A stretch of 64,000 nucleotides of DNA from Paludibacterium paludis (GTDB taxonomy: Bacteria > Pseudomonadota > Gammaproteobacteria > Burkholderiales > Chromobacteriaceae). A model generated the notes under the pieces. That model was given only the letters and a program-made list of their open reading frames with translations, had not been told where the DNA came from and did not search any database. Numbering within the stretch: position 1 is the first letter of the stretch; every line of letters starts with the position of its first letter. The stretch lies in the NCBI RefSeq assembly GCF_018802605.1, contig NZ_CP069161.1:2604001-2668000 (forward strand), given 5' to 3'. The translations under genes and the position numbers were made by a program. Shown piece by piece: positions 26,038 through 35,138 of this stretch.

Positions 26038-26631
26038 ATGGCACCGACTCTGCTGCTGTTCGACCTGGGCGGCGTCCTGATCGAAAATGTCATGTTCGAA
26101 CGGCTCAACGCCTTGCTGCCCGCGCCTCGTCCGGCCACTGAGCTGAAGGAGCGCTGCCTGAATTCCGACGCGTTTCGGCGCTTCGAAAGCGGGCACTGCC
26201 AACCTCGCGAGTTCGCCGGGCATTTCATCGCGGAATGGAAGCTGAGTCTTGCTCCCGATGCGTTTCTGGAAGAGTTCGCCGCATGGCCGAAGGGATTTTT
26301 CCCCGGTGCAGAAAGATTGCTCGCCACACTCCGCCAGCGCTACCGGGTGGCCTGCCTGAGCAACTCCAACGCGGTGCACTGGACGCGCTTCGGCGGATTC
26401 GCCGAGCACTTTGATCTTGCCCTGTCCTCACATCTTCTCGGCGTCGTCAAACCCGACCGGGAAGCCTTTATCCGGTCTCTTGACATCTGCGGCGCGATGC
26501 CGGACGAGACGCTGTTTTTCGACGATTCGCGGGCGAATGTCGACACGGCCCGGAGCCTCGGCATCGCGGCGCACCATGTGGAGGGATTCGATGCCCTGAC
26601 CACGCGCCTGCAAGACCTGGCCCTGATCTGA
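26038..26631 (+). CDS. HAD-superfamily phosphatase (YihX-like)
   Basis: 197 residues. The first HAD motif 'LLFDLGGVLIE' (D9) has a Gly where many members have the second Asp, as in the YihX glucose-1-phosphatase group. 'VACLSNSNAVH' is motif II, 'GVVKPDREAF' carries the motif III Lys, and 'LFFDDSRANVDTA' is motif IV. A helical cap of the C1 type lies between. The cytoplasmic substrate is unknown. The gene stands alone. Confidence 0.87.
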   Translation: MAPTLLLFDLGGVLIENVMFERLNALLPAPRPATELKERCLNSDAFRRFESGHCQPREFAGHFIAEWKLSLAPDAFLEEFAAWPKGFFPGAERLLATLRQRYRVACLSNSNAVHWTRFGGFAEHFDLALSSHLLGVVKPDREAFIRSLDICGAMPDETLFFDDSRANVDTARSLGIAAHHVEGFDALTTRLQDLALI

Positions 26632-26826
26632 CACCCTTTCCGCCCGCCCCCTTGCCAGATCATGAAAAGGTGTGTCGTCCCTCGCCCTCATCCCGGCTCG
26701 ATAATCAAGCATCACTGACAACAGTTTCGCAAACTGCTTTTATGTCCTACTCTTCATGCACTTCCCGCGAGTCAGGTTCGCCTGCCACCTCGGCACCTTT
26801 TCGCGCCCCCAGACGGAGACATGCAC

Positions 26827-27264
26827 ATGGCAAAAGTGAGCACTTACCTGATTTTCCGGCGCTCGACCGAGAGCGCGTTTCTCTTCTACCGCTCAGTATT
26901 CGAGAGCGAATTTCTCTGTCCCATACACCGGTTCAGCGACACGCCGTCCCAGGAGAACCAGCCGCCCGTTGCGGAGGAAGACAGAAATCTGGTGATGCAT
27001 GTCGCCCTGCCGATTTTGGGCGGTCACATACTGATGGGCAGCGACTGCCCGGACAGCGGCAAATTCCCTCTCGAACCGGGCAACAACGTCTGCATCAACC
27101 TCGAGCCCGATTCTCGCGCAGAAGCGGATCGCCTCTTCGCGGCCTTGTCGCGCGACGGATCCGTCAAAACCCCAATGCAGGAGATGTTCTGGGGCGCTTA
27201 CTTCGGGGCATTGATCGACCCGTTCGGCATCCACTGGATGATCAACTGCGAAAGCAAGACCTGA
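26827..27264 (+). CDS. VOC-superfamily PhnB-like protein
   Basis: 145 residues. Begins 'MAKVSTYLIFRRSTESAFLFYRSVF', with 'LPILGGHILMGSD' and the closing 'WGAYFGALIDPFGIHWMI' typical of the PhnB / 3-demethylubiquinone-methyltransferase-like branch of the vicinal oxygen chelate fold. Function of this branch is mostly unknown. ATG 26827 is used because GGAG lies eight bases upstream; the ATG at 26821 is too close to that site. Confidence 0.82.
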   Translation: MAKVSTYLIFRRSTESAFLFYRSVFESEFLCPIHRFSDTPSQENQPPVAEEDRNLVMHVALPILGGHILMGSDCPDSGKFPLEPGNNVCINLEPDSRAEADRLFAALSRDGSVKTPMQEMFWGAYFGALIDPFGIHWMINCESKT

Positions 27265-27397
27265 CCCCCCGCCTTCGGCAACGCCGCCGATCCCGCTTTT
27301 CCAGTGCCAATAATGTGTAACGACAATCAAAAGCGTTACAAACGAATCCGGGACACTATACTGACCGGAGTGGCGGCAAGAAGAGCGGGAAACGGAA

Positions 27398-28138
27398 ATG
27401 GGCGGTGGCGGGAGGTCTCGGCGGGAAAAGTGGCGCAAAAGCGCCGCCGTTGCACTGTGCGTGGTTGCGCAGGCCATCCCGGCCGCCGATCTGTCAGGCG
27501 TCAGGATCTACACGGATAACGACCCACCCTATGTGATAGCGGATGACAAAACCGGTATTCCGGGGGGAACCGCCACTCGCAAGGTTCTTGCCATCCTTGT
27601 CCGTCTGAAGTTGCCCGCGTCGACCATCCGGGTGGTGCCTTGGTCGCGCGGTTACAACGAAGCGAAGAACCGACCCTATGCGATGATTTTTCCCATCGCG
27701 AAAACCCGTGAAAGGCAGGGTTTTCTCGATTTCACTGTCAAACTGCTCGATTCGGAAGTGTCGTTCTACCGGCTTCGCTCGCGTACGGATCTTTCGCTGT
27801 CGTCGCTGGAGGATGCAAGGAAACACCGTATTTGTGTGGTTCAGGATGACTATCGCCACGAATATCTGGTCGGCGAAGGATTCATGCAGCTGGAACTGGC
27901 CTCCGACTCGACGCTCAATGTGAAGAAATTCATCGCCGGGCGCTGCGATCTGATCATGTCGACGGAGAACGGCATACTCAGCAAGCTGACTTCGCTTGGC
28001 AAGGATCCCTCGCTGGTGGAAAAGGCATTGCCAGTGAGAAACCTCGACAGCGCTCTTTATGCGGCTTTCAACAAAGCAACCCCGCCCGATGTCATCGAGG
28101 CCTTCCGGCATGCGGCCAAAGGGCTGGACTCCATGTAA
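27398..28138 (+). CDS. Periplasmic substrate-binding-protein-like (SBP family 3)
   Basis: 246 residues with an Arg-rich N-terminus and a signal peptide (cut near 'AIPAADL'). 'VRIYTDNDPPYVIAD' opens the SBP-bac-3 fold; 'VVPWSRGYNEAKN' and 'AMIFPIAKTRERQ' follow. These PBP-like orphan proteins without a linked permease are frequent in Neisseriales and Pseudomonas and may be sensors or solute binders for amino-acid-like ligands. No transporter gene lies next to it. Confidence 0.8.
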   Translation: MGGGGRSRREKWRKSAAVALCVVAQAIPAADLSGVRIYTDNDPPYVIADDKTGIPGGTATRKVLAILVRLKLPASTIRVVPWSRGYNEAKNRPYAMIFPIAKTRERQGFLDFTVKLLDSEVSFYRLRSRTDLSLSSLEDARKHRICVVQDDYRHEYLVGEGFMQLELASDSTLNVKKFIAGRCDLIMSTENGILSKLTSLGKDPSLVEKALPVRNLDSALYAAFNKATPPDVIEAFRHAAKGLDSM

Positions 28139-28278
28139 CGCCCTGCCCCCCGATTCAGCCGTTTCCCGCACACCCCGCACTTTTGGCCGATAGTCTTCCC
28201 GAAAAAAAGGAATACCATGAAGTCCGGTACGCGCAAGTGACTCCTGCGCGACAACACATTTTCGACAAGGATCGCCTT

Positions 28279-28701
28279 ATGCAGACCGTTTTATGGAAAT
28301 CCGTCATGACCACAGTGCTGATCGGCATCACCGCGCTCGCCCATGCCGACGAACCGGTCAAGCTCTCCGAGGCGCAGCAAAAGCGGGTGGATGCCGCCAT
28401 CGCCCGACTGAAGTCGGCCGAAGACCGCGCGACAGCCTCCGCCTGGAGCACCGCGAAAAAGGCGGCGGAAATCCTGTGCGGCCCGGCTTCCTTGCGCGCG
28501 GCGAAAAAACAGGATCCCAGTGTCGACAAGGTGTTCCTTGGCGACAACTCGACGGAAAGCCTGAAACTGGTCAGCGCGGGGCGCCTGGAAGGCAGGGGGT
28601 CGATGCGTACCCGCAAGGGCTGGCGCGACATGACATTCGTCTGCACCCTCAACCCGATGTCGGGCAAGACTGTCCGCGTCGCGATCACACCCACCCGCTG
28701 A
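28279..28701 (+). CDS. DUF930-like secreted protein
   Basis: 140 residues with a signal peptide (residues 1-23, 'GITALAHA'). The body ends in the pattern 'GRLEGRGSMRTRKGWRDMTF' plus 'VCTLNP', similar to DUF930 proteins, where a conserved Trp and Cys close the domain. Function unknown. ATG 28279 starts the signal peptide; upstream in-frame starts are not credible. Its 3' end overlaps the convergent ABC ATPase gene by 17 bases. Confidence 0.65.
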   Translation: MQTVLWKSVMTTVLIGITALAHADEPVKLSEAQQKRVDAAIARLKSAEDRATASAWSTAKKAAEILCGPASLRAAKKQDPSVDKVFLGDNSTESLKLVSAGRLEGRGSMRTRKGWRDMTFVCTLNPMSGKTVRVAITPTR

Positions 28702-29341
28702 ACTGGCCGGTAACAGGATGCAGGACGCCACCGCCAATGCGCAGGACGCGGGCGGGAACGAGATGCCGTGGCCGGCGGTGACTGGCAACGATGACAAGCG
28801 CTCCGCGTTCCAGCGCTCGGGCCATGCCAGCCTCAAGAACCTCGCAGGCAAGGTCGTCCAGCGCATTATAGGGTTCGTCGAACAACAGCAGCCTGGCGCC
28901 GCTGGCGAATGACAGCGCAAGAAAATGCTTGCGCCCGGTGCCCAGCGACAGTTCGTCAAGCGGCTGCCGTTCCGTACCCGTCAGGCGGAACGCATCTAGC
29001 CCAGCGCGCCAAGCGGCCTCATCGAATGCCGGCAAAACCTCAGCCGCCAGACGCGCCCATTGCGATGGCACAAGCCATGGCAATGGCACTTCGTCGCTGT
29101 CGCAGAAAAACAGCTGGCGGCGGTATGCAGCAGGATGGGAGGCCTCCTCGACACCATTGAGCCGCAGTGTTCCGCGGTAGCCCGGCAAGGCACCGGCCAG
29201 GGTACGCAGGGCGCTGGATTTGCCGCTCCCGTTCTCGCCGGTCAACCAGACCAGTCCTGCCTCGAAGGTCAGATGGGCGCAGTCCAGGATACGTTTCTCC
29301 GGGTAAGCGATGCTCAGCCCAACCAATTCCAGACGACTCAT
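28685..29341 (-). CDS. ABC transporter ATP-binding protein (CcmA-like)
   Basis: 218 residues. Walker A 'GENGSGKSS', a degenerate signature 'LSLGTGRKHFLAL' in place of LSGGQ, and Walker B 'LLLFDEPYNALDD'. Small size and sequence style resemble CcmA-type exporter ATPases. Its ATG overlaps the TGA of the permease gene (ATGA), so the two make one exporter. Substrate unknown. Confidence 0.85.
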   Translation of the reverse strand: MSRLELVGLSIAYPEKRILDCAHLTFEAGLVWLTGENGSGKSSALRTLAGALPGYRGTLRLNGVEEASHPAAYRRQLFFCDSDEVPLPWLVPSQWARLAAEVLPAFDEAAWRAGLDAFRLTGTERQPLDELSLGTGRKHFLALSFASGARLLLFDEPYNALDDLACEVLEAGMARALERGALVIVASHRRPRHLVPARVLRIGGGVLHPVTGQFSGWV

Positions 29342-30405
29342 CCGGTCAGCTCCGAAACAATCGCCAGGCACGCGGCCCAGCCAAAACCCAGGGGAAATAT
29401 CGCCCGCTCCGGCGCGATGTCGCGAAGCGCATGACACAACAGGCACTGCAGGGGCGCGGCCAGGCACAACCAGAGCAGCGGTTGCGGATTCACCGGTTGG
29501 GCAGCCCATATCGTCATGACAAAAAACGCATGAAACGCCAGATACGGCAAGAACGCCAGTACCGCGACGCCGGTCGACAGTCCGGCTATCGGCCAATGCC
29601 CGAGGCTACGCTTTATCCGGCGCTCTGCGGCATGCAATCTGAGCTGCCACATTCGGGTAAAAAACTGCATCAGCGAGAAAGCCAGCATTGCAGCGATGGG
29701 GTGGTACCGGAAAGGAACAGAGGCCAGGTACCCCAGCATCACCCATGGCACACCCTGCAGCAACCGCCTTTGCCCTGCGGGTAACGCGGCCAACGTGACG
29801 TTGAGAGGCAAGGTCAGGACAACGGGCATTCGGAACAAGGGAGGCCGATAACGGGTGCCTCCCCGCGCGAGTTGCCATTGCAGCCAGAGCCACATGATCG
29901 AGGAGGCCATCATCGTACCGCCAACCCCCAGCCAGCCGATGCCGCCCAGCGCGGCATCATCCACCCGCCCCCCGCACAGCCAGGATGCCAGCGCCATCGC
30001 TAACAACAAGGCCGGCAACGGCATACATGCCGCCAAGGCCAGCAGCGCATCGCCAATCCGGTGCTGACGGCCGGACAAGGGCAAGCTGGCGAACAGGCGG
30101 ATCACCGAAGGCGGACGCAAAATAGGCAACAGGGGAAATGCGGCGAACAAGAACAGCATCGCATAGCCCCCCTGCAAGGCAGAAACGGGAAGTTTGCTGA
30201 AATACGGCAACCAGGGGATGGCGGGATCGCCCCCCTTGACCAGTTGGTAGACATACAGCAACGAGGGAAACAGCAACCAGGCGCCGCGTCGCCTCAGCAG
30301 CCGGAGCCAGTCGTCGGCGAAGGCACGCCAACGCAGCCCCAGATAACAGGCCAGCGCCGGCGAGACCGCCCAGCAATTAGGCGCGATTGGTTTGCATCCG
30401 CCCAC
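29338..30405 (-). CDS. Putative ABC exporter permease, unassigned family
   Basis: 355 residues, hydrophobic throughout, with six or more membrane helices (for example 'GGYAMLFLFAAFPLLPIL', 'ALLLAMALASWLCGG', 'GVAVLAFLPYLAFHAFFV'). It does not match a family I recognise and is called a permease from its overlap with the ATPase gene. GTG 30405 is chosen because GGAG sits seven bases upstream; a TTG at 30435 also starts the frame. A palindrome TTGGCCGGCCAA lies at 30424-30435. Confidence 0.72.
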   Translation of the reverse strand: MGGCKPIAPNCWAVSPALACYLGLRWRAFADDWLRLLRRRGAWLLFPSLLYVYQLVKGGDPAIPWLPYFSKLPVSALQGGYAMLFLFAAFPLLPILRPPSVIRLFASLPLSGRQHRIGDALLALAACMPLPALLLAMALASWLCGGRVDDAALGGIGWLGVGGTMMASSIMWLWLQWQLARGGTRYRPPLFRMPVVLTLPLNVTLAALPAGQRRLLQGVPWVMLGYLASVPFRYHPIAAMLAFSLMQFFTRMWQLRLHAAERRIKRSLGHWPIAGLSTGVAVLAFLPYLAFHAFFVMTIWAAQPVNPQPLLWLCLAAPLQCLLCHALRDIAPERAIFPLGFGWAACLAIVSELTG

Positions 30406-31045
30406 ATCCGCTCCTGAATTCGGTTGGCCGGCCAAGATAACTCAAAAAGCATAAAAATAAAACAACAATCCGGACCTCTCTTGCTCTTCGGCTCCGACCA
30501 ACTTCCAGACAAAGCAGACCTCGCGGATTGTACCGGGAAATGGCCAGATGCAATTGCCGGGTCAGCCGCGCGGCACCTCCTCGCCCTCCTCCGAAGCCTC
30601 AACGCCCGCGTCCGCTATCCCCGGACATCCGGCCTTGAATTCTCCCAGGATCGGCACCCCGCCCGTACCAAGAAAGGCGTTCAGGCCCGGCCTCCGAGCC
30701 TTTGGCCGATCAATTGCGACAAATTCTTTCATGTAACGCCGGGTTCATGGGCTCTTACGCATGATATCGCGCGGGATTTTTTGAACCCCGAGATCCCGCA
30801 GGCAAGGCCGTGATCGCGTCGTCAGCAGCGGCCAGTGCGATTCACGTTTGCCCATGCGACACTGGATGATTCTGTTATTTAAAGGCGAGAATAATGCTCA
30901 ACGCTGTATTCTCGTCCGTCCCCCACGCAGCCGGTGCGAATCCAAAGACCAATCGAGTAAAATGTTTCGAACGGTTGGCTTCCAAGAACAGCGATCGAAG
31001 CGAACGGAGCACCGGCTTGATGGACATTGAATGAAGGACTGCCAC
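30406..31045. other. Gene-free region between exporter and GNAT gene
   Basis: About 640 bases with no credible gene. It starts with a 12-bp palindrome (30424-30435), has an AT-rich stretch at 30436-30480 that could be the exporter promoter, and a 7-bp stem GCGGGAT / ATCCCGC (30771-30777 and 30793-30799). Base composition becomes lower in GC toward the GNAT gene. Confidence 0.6.
30424..30435. promoter_or_regulatory. 12-bp palindrome at exporter start
   Basis: TTGGCCGGCCAA is a perfect palindrome just upstream of the probable GTG start of the ABC permease and next to an AT-rich promoter-like stretch. A candidate repressor operator; based on symmetry and place only. Confidence 0.35.
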
Positions 31046-31570
31046 ATGGCGAACACAGAGCTGGATAGACTGGTCATCCGTCGCGCGAACGAAGCAGACG
31101 CTCCGGCAGTGTTAAGAATTTTCGATGAGATAATCGCTTGGTTTGTCGAAATACACAATCAAGGGCAATGGGGATCTGAGCCGTGGTCGACCCAGCCACG
31201 GCAAGTTGCCAGGGTGACCGAAGCGTGCTCGCTGCCCGGCGCGTGGGTAGCAGAGGAACAAGGCGGCCCGGTTCGGGCCGCTTTGGTATTGGGAGAAGCC
31301 ATGCCCTACGTTCCAGCCATGACAGAACCTGAACTCTATGTGAGATTGCTGGTGGCATCACGTAGATCAAACTATCGAGGTATTGGTCGACACTTGATGG
31401 CTTTCGCGGAGGATCAGGCAAAACTGGCCGGGGTAAAGCGCTTGCGTGTCGATTGCTATGGCGGGGGTTCCGGTGCCCTGGTGCAATTTTATGAGTCCTG
31501 CGGCTACGAGCGAATCTGCGCATTCGATGTGGATGGTTGGCCGTGCCAGCTGTTAGGGCGGTCGGTGTGA
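31046..31570 (+). CDS. GNAT family N-acetyltransferase
   Basis: 174 residues. Starts 'MANTELDRLVIRRANEADAP', and the acetyl-CoA-binding loop is 'RRSNYRGIGRHLMAFAE' (Q/RxxGxG/A pattern), followed by 'LRVDCYGGGSGALVQFYESC'. Substrate not identifiable. Its GC content is visibly lower than that of neighbours, a hint of acquisition. AAGGA precedes the ATG by about nine bases. It converges with the phospholipase-D-like gene. Confidence 0.85.
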   Translation: MANTELDRLVIRRANEADAPAVLRIFDEIIAWFVEIHNQGQWGSEPWSTQPRQVARVTEACSLPGAWVAEEQGGPVRAALVLGEAMPYVPAMTEPELYVRLLVASRRSNYRGIGRHLMAFAEDQAKLAGVKRLRVDCYGGGSGALVQFYESCGYERICAFDVDGWPCQLLGRSV

Positions 31571-31615
31571 GCAGACAATGCGAGAAGCCTGACTTGACGC
31601 CAGAAAAGCAGCTTG

Positions 31616-31630
31616 GCTGGCCCGGCCAGC
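31616..31630. repeat. 15-base palindrome between convergent genes
   Basis: GCTGGCC-C-GGCCAGC lies between the GNAT and phospholipase-D-like genes. It may act as a shared transcription end, although no T-run follows it. Confidence 0.35.
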
Positions 31631-31673
31631 TTATGCCTTGCCGGACCACATCTATAATCGGAAGGTAACGCGA

Positions 31674-33581
31674 TTACTTGTCCAGGTAGTGTTGCAAACC
31701 ATTCCAGTAGCCCTGAACAAATTCGCGAATAGCGGTCCGGTCATCGATCCAGACGCCGAACTCCATGTTATACGACGGGTAGGCGTTATCCGAACCGATA
31801 TAGCACAAGGCATCATCAACCAGAGTCAGCTTGCAGTGATTGCCATTCGAGGTCAGATCGTTCCTGACCCGTCTGTAACGCAACAGCGTCCTGACCAGGT
31901 CGGCGACGGGCGCCGCCGGTTTGATGATCCCGGTCAAAGCCTGCCCCTGCATATATGCGCCGAGCCGGGACGAAAAGATTTCGGCATGCGCCATGTCGGA
32001 CCAACCCTTGTCATAAAAGGAGCAGACGATATCGATGCCGCGATCGGATCCGTCAGTCCGGCTCATGGTCGCCAGCGCGCAGCCCATGGCATCGAATGTG
32101 TCAAAAGCCCAGATCAGCCCGTCCCAATGAACCCCCAGCCGTTCATTGACAAGACGGACGAACGACTGGTAGGCCGGAATGCCCAGCAATAACCCTTGGA
32201 CCACGGCCTGCTGACTCATGCGCACTGTGCGCTGCGCATGTCGGATGGCATGGCTGCGGGAATAGCGGGACGCCCAGGCCATGGGATTAATGCCGAACTT
32301 ATGCGCGACCTCGCGGAACAGCTCGCTGTCGTCGCTTAACAGGCGACACAACAAGACCAGCAAGGCCGAACCCGGCGCAGACGCCTTCTTTTCAATCCAA
32401 AGCGCGGCAAGATTGAGAAACGCGTCCCGCAGCGCGTCGAAAATTTGTACTGGATACTCGAAATGGCTCATATGCCAGTCACCGTTACGGCCCACGCTAA
32501 GCACATGGGCCGGCCCCGCGTTAACGGGCATGGGGCCAAACACGGGAACGTGGCGGCAAGGAATCGGTTCGGCAGAGGTTCCGTCAAGCTTCACGGCCTT
32601 GCACCATGAGACCGGATCGGAACCGGAACGCGCGCCCAACCGTTGCCAGAGGTAGTCGGCGAACAAGTGCGCGTCAACAGCGGCATCCCCCCGCAAGGAG
32701 ATATCCAGATCCAGCACGGTGCCATCAGGCCGGTTCTGATAAAGCTTCCAGTAATTCATGCCCCCGGTGACCAGCGCCAGGCCATTCATGGCGAAAATCT
32801 TCGAGTGATTCCAACTGCCGGTAACCCGTACCCAGTGTTCCAGCAACTCGGGAAGCATCGGCCGCAACTCCGCTTCCATATCGGTGATCAGTGCGCGCGC
32901 GGCGGCCGTCAGCCCGGCAGCCGCGGTCAGTGTCGCCGGATGGGTCAGGTGTTGCCAGAGCTCGCTCACGACCCTTTCAATGAAAGGGCTGACCTGGCCC
33001 GCCTTCGGAGTCGGCAGCGGTACGGACGGCGAGCTGTTTCCGCAATACAGCATGGCGCGAGGATGGCGTATGTGCGTGGTGATGGCCTGGTAGATTGTGT
33101 CTTCGGCCACGAAACCGTTCCAGTCGATCGGCGTATCGTTGCCGATCAGATAACGGATGACCGGCGTGGCATCGCTCGGCAATGCGTTGATGTACCGGGC
33201 GAGCGTACCGATGATGGTGTGGCCTTCATCAGAAGCTCTGTCCTCGAAAATCCGGGTTTCCTTGGCGAGGGACAAATTACTCAGGTCGATGAAACAGGGA
33301 CGGTTCCCCCCCTCGGCGACAGCATCGACAATGGCGCGGTGAAGCGCTTGCACAAAAGGACTGTAAGACGGTATCTCCGGTGTCTTTGGCCTTTCGTGGG
33401 AAGCGGGGGGAGCTGACGGCGAACCCCACGAGCCAAATGGCGCCATCACCCACCATGACGGAATCAACCGGTTTTTGCCGCTCCATCGGTAGGAAATACC
33501 TTCCTGCATGCCGCGGGACGGCGACCGGGGGTCCTTTATGTCGAGAATCTGGAGCTCGGCGAAGAGATCGCGGGTATCCAT
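31674..33581 (-). CDS. Phospholipase D-superfamily protein, two HKD-like motifs
   Basis: 635 residues, no signal peptide. Two half-sites are seen: 'WNHSKIFAMNGLALVTGGMN' (H259, K261; Asn where the motif usually has Asp) and 'GNHCKLTLVDDALCYIGSDN' (H582, K584, D589, complete). Each is followed by the G-G/S-x-N element of the fold. The enzyme could be a phospholipase, a phosphotransferase or a nuclease-like member. Lack of a classical signal would fit a cytosolic protein or one exported by a dedicated system such as type VI secretion, but no secretion gene is nearby. Weak ribosome site before ATG 33581. The surrounding region is gene-poor and looks accessory. Confidence 0.78.
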   Translation of the reverse strand: MDTRDLFAELQILDIKDPRSPSRGMQEGISYRWSGKNRLIPSWWVMAPFGSWGSPSAPPASHERPKTPEIPSYSPFVQALHRAIVDAVAEGGNRPCFIDLSNLSLAKETRIFEDRASDEGHTIIGTLARYINALPSDATPVIRYLIGNDTPIDWNGFVAEDTIYQAITTHIRHPRAMLYCGNSSPSVPLPTPKAGQVSPFIERVVSELWQHLTHPATLTAAAGLTAAARALITDMEAELRPMLPELLEHWVRVTGSWNHSKIFAMNGLALVTGGMNYWKLYQNRPDGTVLDLDISLRGDAAVDAHLFADYLWQRLGARSGSDPVSWCKAVKLDGTSAEPIPCRHVPVFGPMPVNAGPAHVLSVGRNGDWHMSHFEYPVQIFDALRDAFLNLAALWIEKKASAPGSALLVLLCRLLSDDSELFREVAHKFGINPMAWASRYSRSHAIRHAQRTVRMSQQAVVQGLLLGIPAYQSFVRLVNERLGVHWDGLIWAFDTFDAMGCALATMSRTDGSDRGIDIVCSFYDKGWSDMAHAEIFSSRLGAYMQGQALTGIIKPAAPVADLVRTLLRYRRVRNDLTSNGNHCKLTLVDDALCYIGSDNAYPSYNMEFGVWIDDRTAIREFVQGYWNGLQHYLDK

Positions 33582-34073
33582 GTCACAGTCCGATCAAGCG
33601 GTGGTGGCGGAAAAGCCAAGCGCAATGACGACAGCGTCATTGTTGTGACCATAGCGAGTTTCAACTCCGACGAAAGTGGCAGAAAGGGCAGGTCTTTAGT
33701 AGCTGGCGCACAAGCAAGACCAGCCGCCAATCCTCTAAACGGAAAATGACAGCGAAGCAGGTGACCACCTCATCGCGAAGCGACGGCATGCTCCACTTCG
33801 CATGTCTTTTGACTCTATCGCGTCACATACCCCCCAAGGACGCCGAGAGGAAATGCATCGTTGCGAGAGAAATTCTTTCAAGTTCCAGGCAGAAAATGGA
33901 GGAGGGAGGATAACCATGACACACTTCGGGACACCCGCTGACAGATCACGCACTCATCATCATGAAAAGCTGAAGGTACTCATAGCGTGGTAATACGGAA
34001 ACATCGCGTAATCTTGCCGAACGGCCAAAGAAATGGCCCCGATGACATTCCGGAATGTTGCCAGATTTGAATG
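33582..34073. other. Gene-poor region, one weak small frame
   Basis: About 490 bases between the phospholipase-D-like gene and tRNA-Ala. Only a 46-codon frame with a good ribosome site (33853-33993) stands out. Composition is lower in GC than the window average, consistent with acquired or decayed DNA next to a tRNA gene. Confidence 0.55.
33853..33993 (+). CDS. Possible 46-residue small protein
   Basis: ATG 33853 is preceded by GAGAGGA. A second, internal ATG at 33916 has an even stronger purine tract (GGAGGGAGGA) five bases upstream and would give 25 residues with a His triplet. No similarity recognised. The unusual ribosome sites are the only argument for coding. Confidence 0.2.
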   Translation: MHRCERNSFKFQAENGGGRITMTHFGTPADRSRTHHHEKLKVLIAW

Positions 34074-34149
<76 letters not shown>

Positions 34150-34206
34150 CGAGAAGGGCCATTCTACGCCCCGGTCAATCGTTTGCCAAGCATCATGCAA
34201 AAAGAA

Positions 34207-34659
34207 TTATTTCTCGCTTTTTTTCATGGCAACAAACTCACCGGACAACCGTCCCCTTACCTCGCCCTCCTCCAGCAGCACGGCCAAGACGGCGATGCGC
34301 GCTCTGCCCTTGCGTTCAAGCATCCGTAAAAAGCCCGGCCACGCCCCCTCTTGCAGAAGCATCGCCTCCACCGTGACCGCTTTGGCCACAGGCTTCTCAT
34401 ACTCCATCGCGTGGCGCTGAATCACCAGATCCGCCACCAGCCCCTCATCGGCCAAGCGCACGTGCACAAGCGACCAGGCGGCGAGAATCGCCAGCGCCGC
34501 GCCGCTGCCGCCAAATAGCGTGCCATGATGATTGAGATTGGGCGCCAGGGGCGCATCCAGTATCAACCGGTCCGGCCCGGCATGGCGGATGATCGCGCCC
34601 ATGGCAACGCTCATGGGGATATTGTCGTTCAGAAATACTTGCAGCCGTTCTGGCGTCAT
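34207..34659 (-). CDS. YiiD-type hotdog thioesterase-like protein
   Basis: 150 residues from ATG 34659 (a TTG at 34674 is an alternative, neither with an ideal ribosome site). 'NLNHHGTLFGGSGAALAILA' is the hotdog-fold helix with the conserved HGTxFGGS pattern of the YiiD C-terminal thioesterase domain. The usual acetyltransferase half of YiiD is absent. Substrate unknown, presumably an acyl thioester. Confidence 0.8.
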   Translation of the reverse strand: MTPERLQVFLNDNIPMSVAMGAIIRHAGPDRLILDAPLAPNLNHHGTLFGGSGAALAILAAWSLVHVRLADEGLVADLVIQRHAMEYEKPVAKAVTVEAMLLQEGAWPGFLRMLERKGRARIAVLAVLLEEGEVRGRLSGEFVAMKKSEK

Positions 34660-34818
34660 GTCCTTAACCGGCAATAGTCACAGATAAAAACGATACGGCA
34701 TGAGGCCAAATCAGGCAAACAGGCAAGTGGATAGCGCGCGGACAGAAACACTCAAAACCGGCATGGACCAAAAAGGAGGGAAGTCTTGATACAGGCAGGA
34801 TTCACCGGTGAAGATATC

Positions 34819-34903
34819 TGGTGCGAAAGGAGAGACTCGAACTCTCACGCCTTGCGGCGCTGGAACCTAAATCCAGTGCGTCTACCAATTCCGCCACTTT
34901 CGC
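34819..34903 (-). tRNA. tRNA-Leu(TAG)
   Basis: 85-base class II tRNA with a long variable arm (GCGCCGCAAGGCGT), anticodon loop TTTAGGT (anticodon TAG) and encoded CCA on the minus strand. Confidence 0.95.
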
Positions 34904-35138
34904 GTCGCTCATGACGGGCGTTGACACACCGATTTCACGAACGGCGCACAGAATACCGTAAAGCCCCGCGCCCGGCAAGCCGGAAACCTTCCCCCCTTGC
35001 AAAATAACGGCCAGGACCCTATTTAAGGACAAATACTCGACCATTTGTGATAATGGCGTCGAGGGACGAAACTATTTATCATCCCTCCTGTCTATCTCGG
35101 ACACGCAACATATCACCCAACACCAGGAGACTGACTAC

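Noticed and set aside
31545..31575. attC-like GTTAGGG at the end of the GNAT gene
   Set aside because: Final base differs from the GTTRRRY core and no matching partner site or integrase was found.
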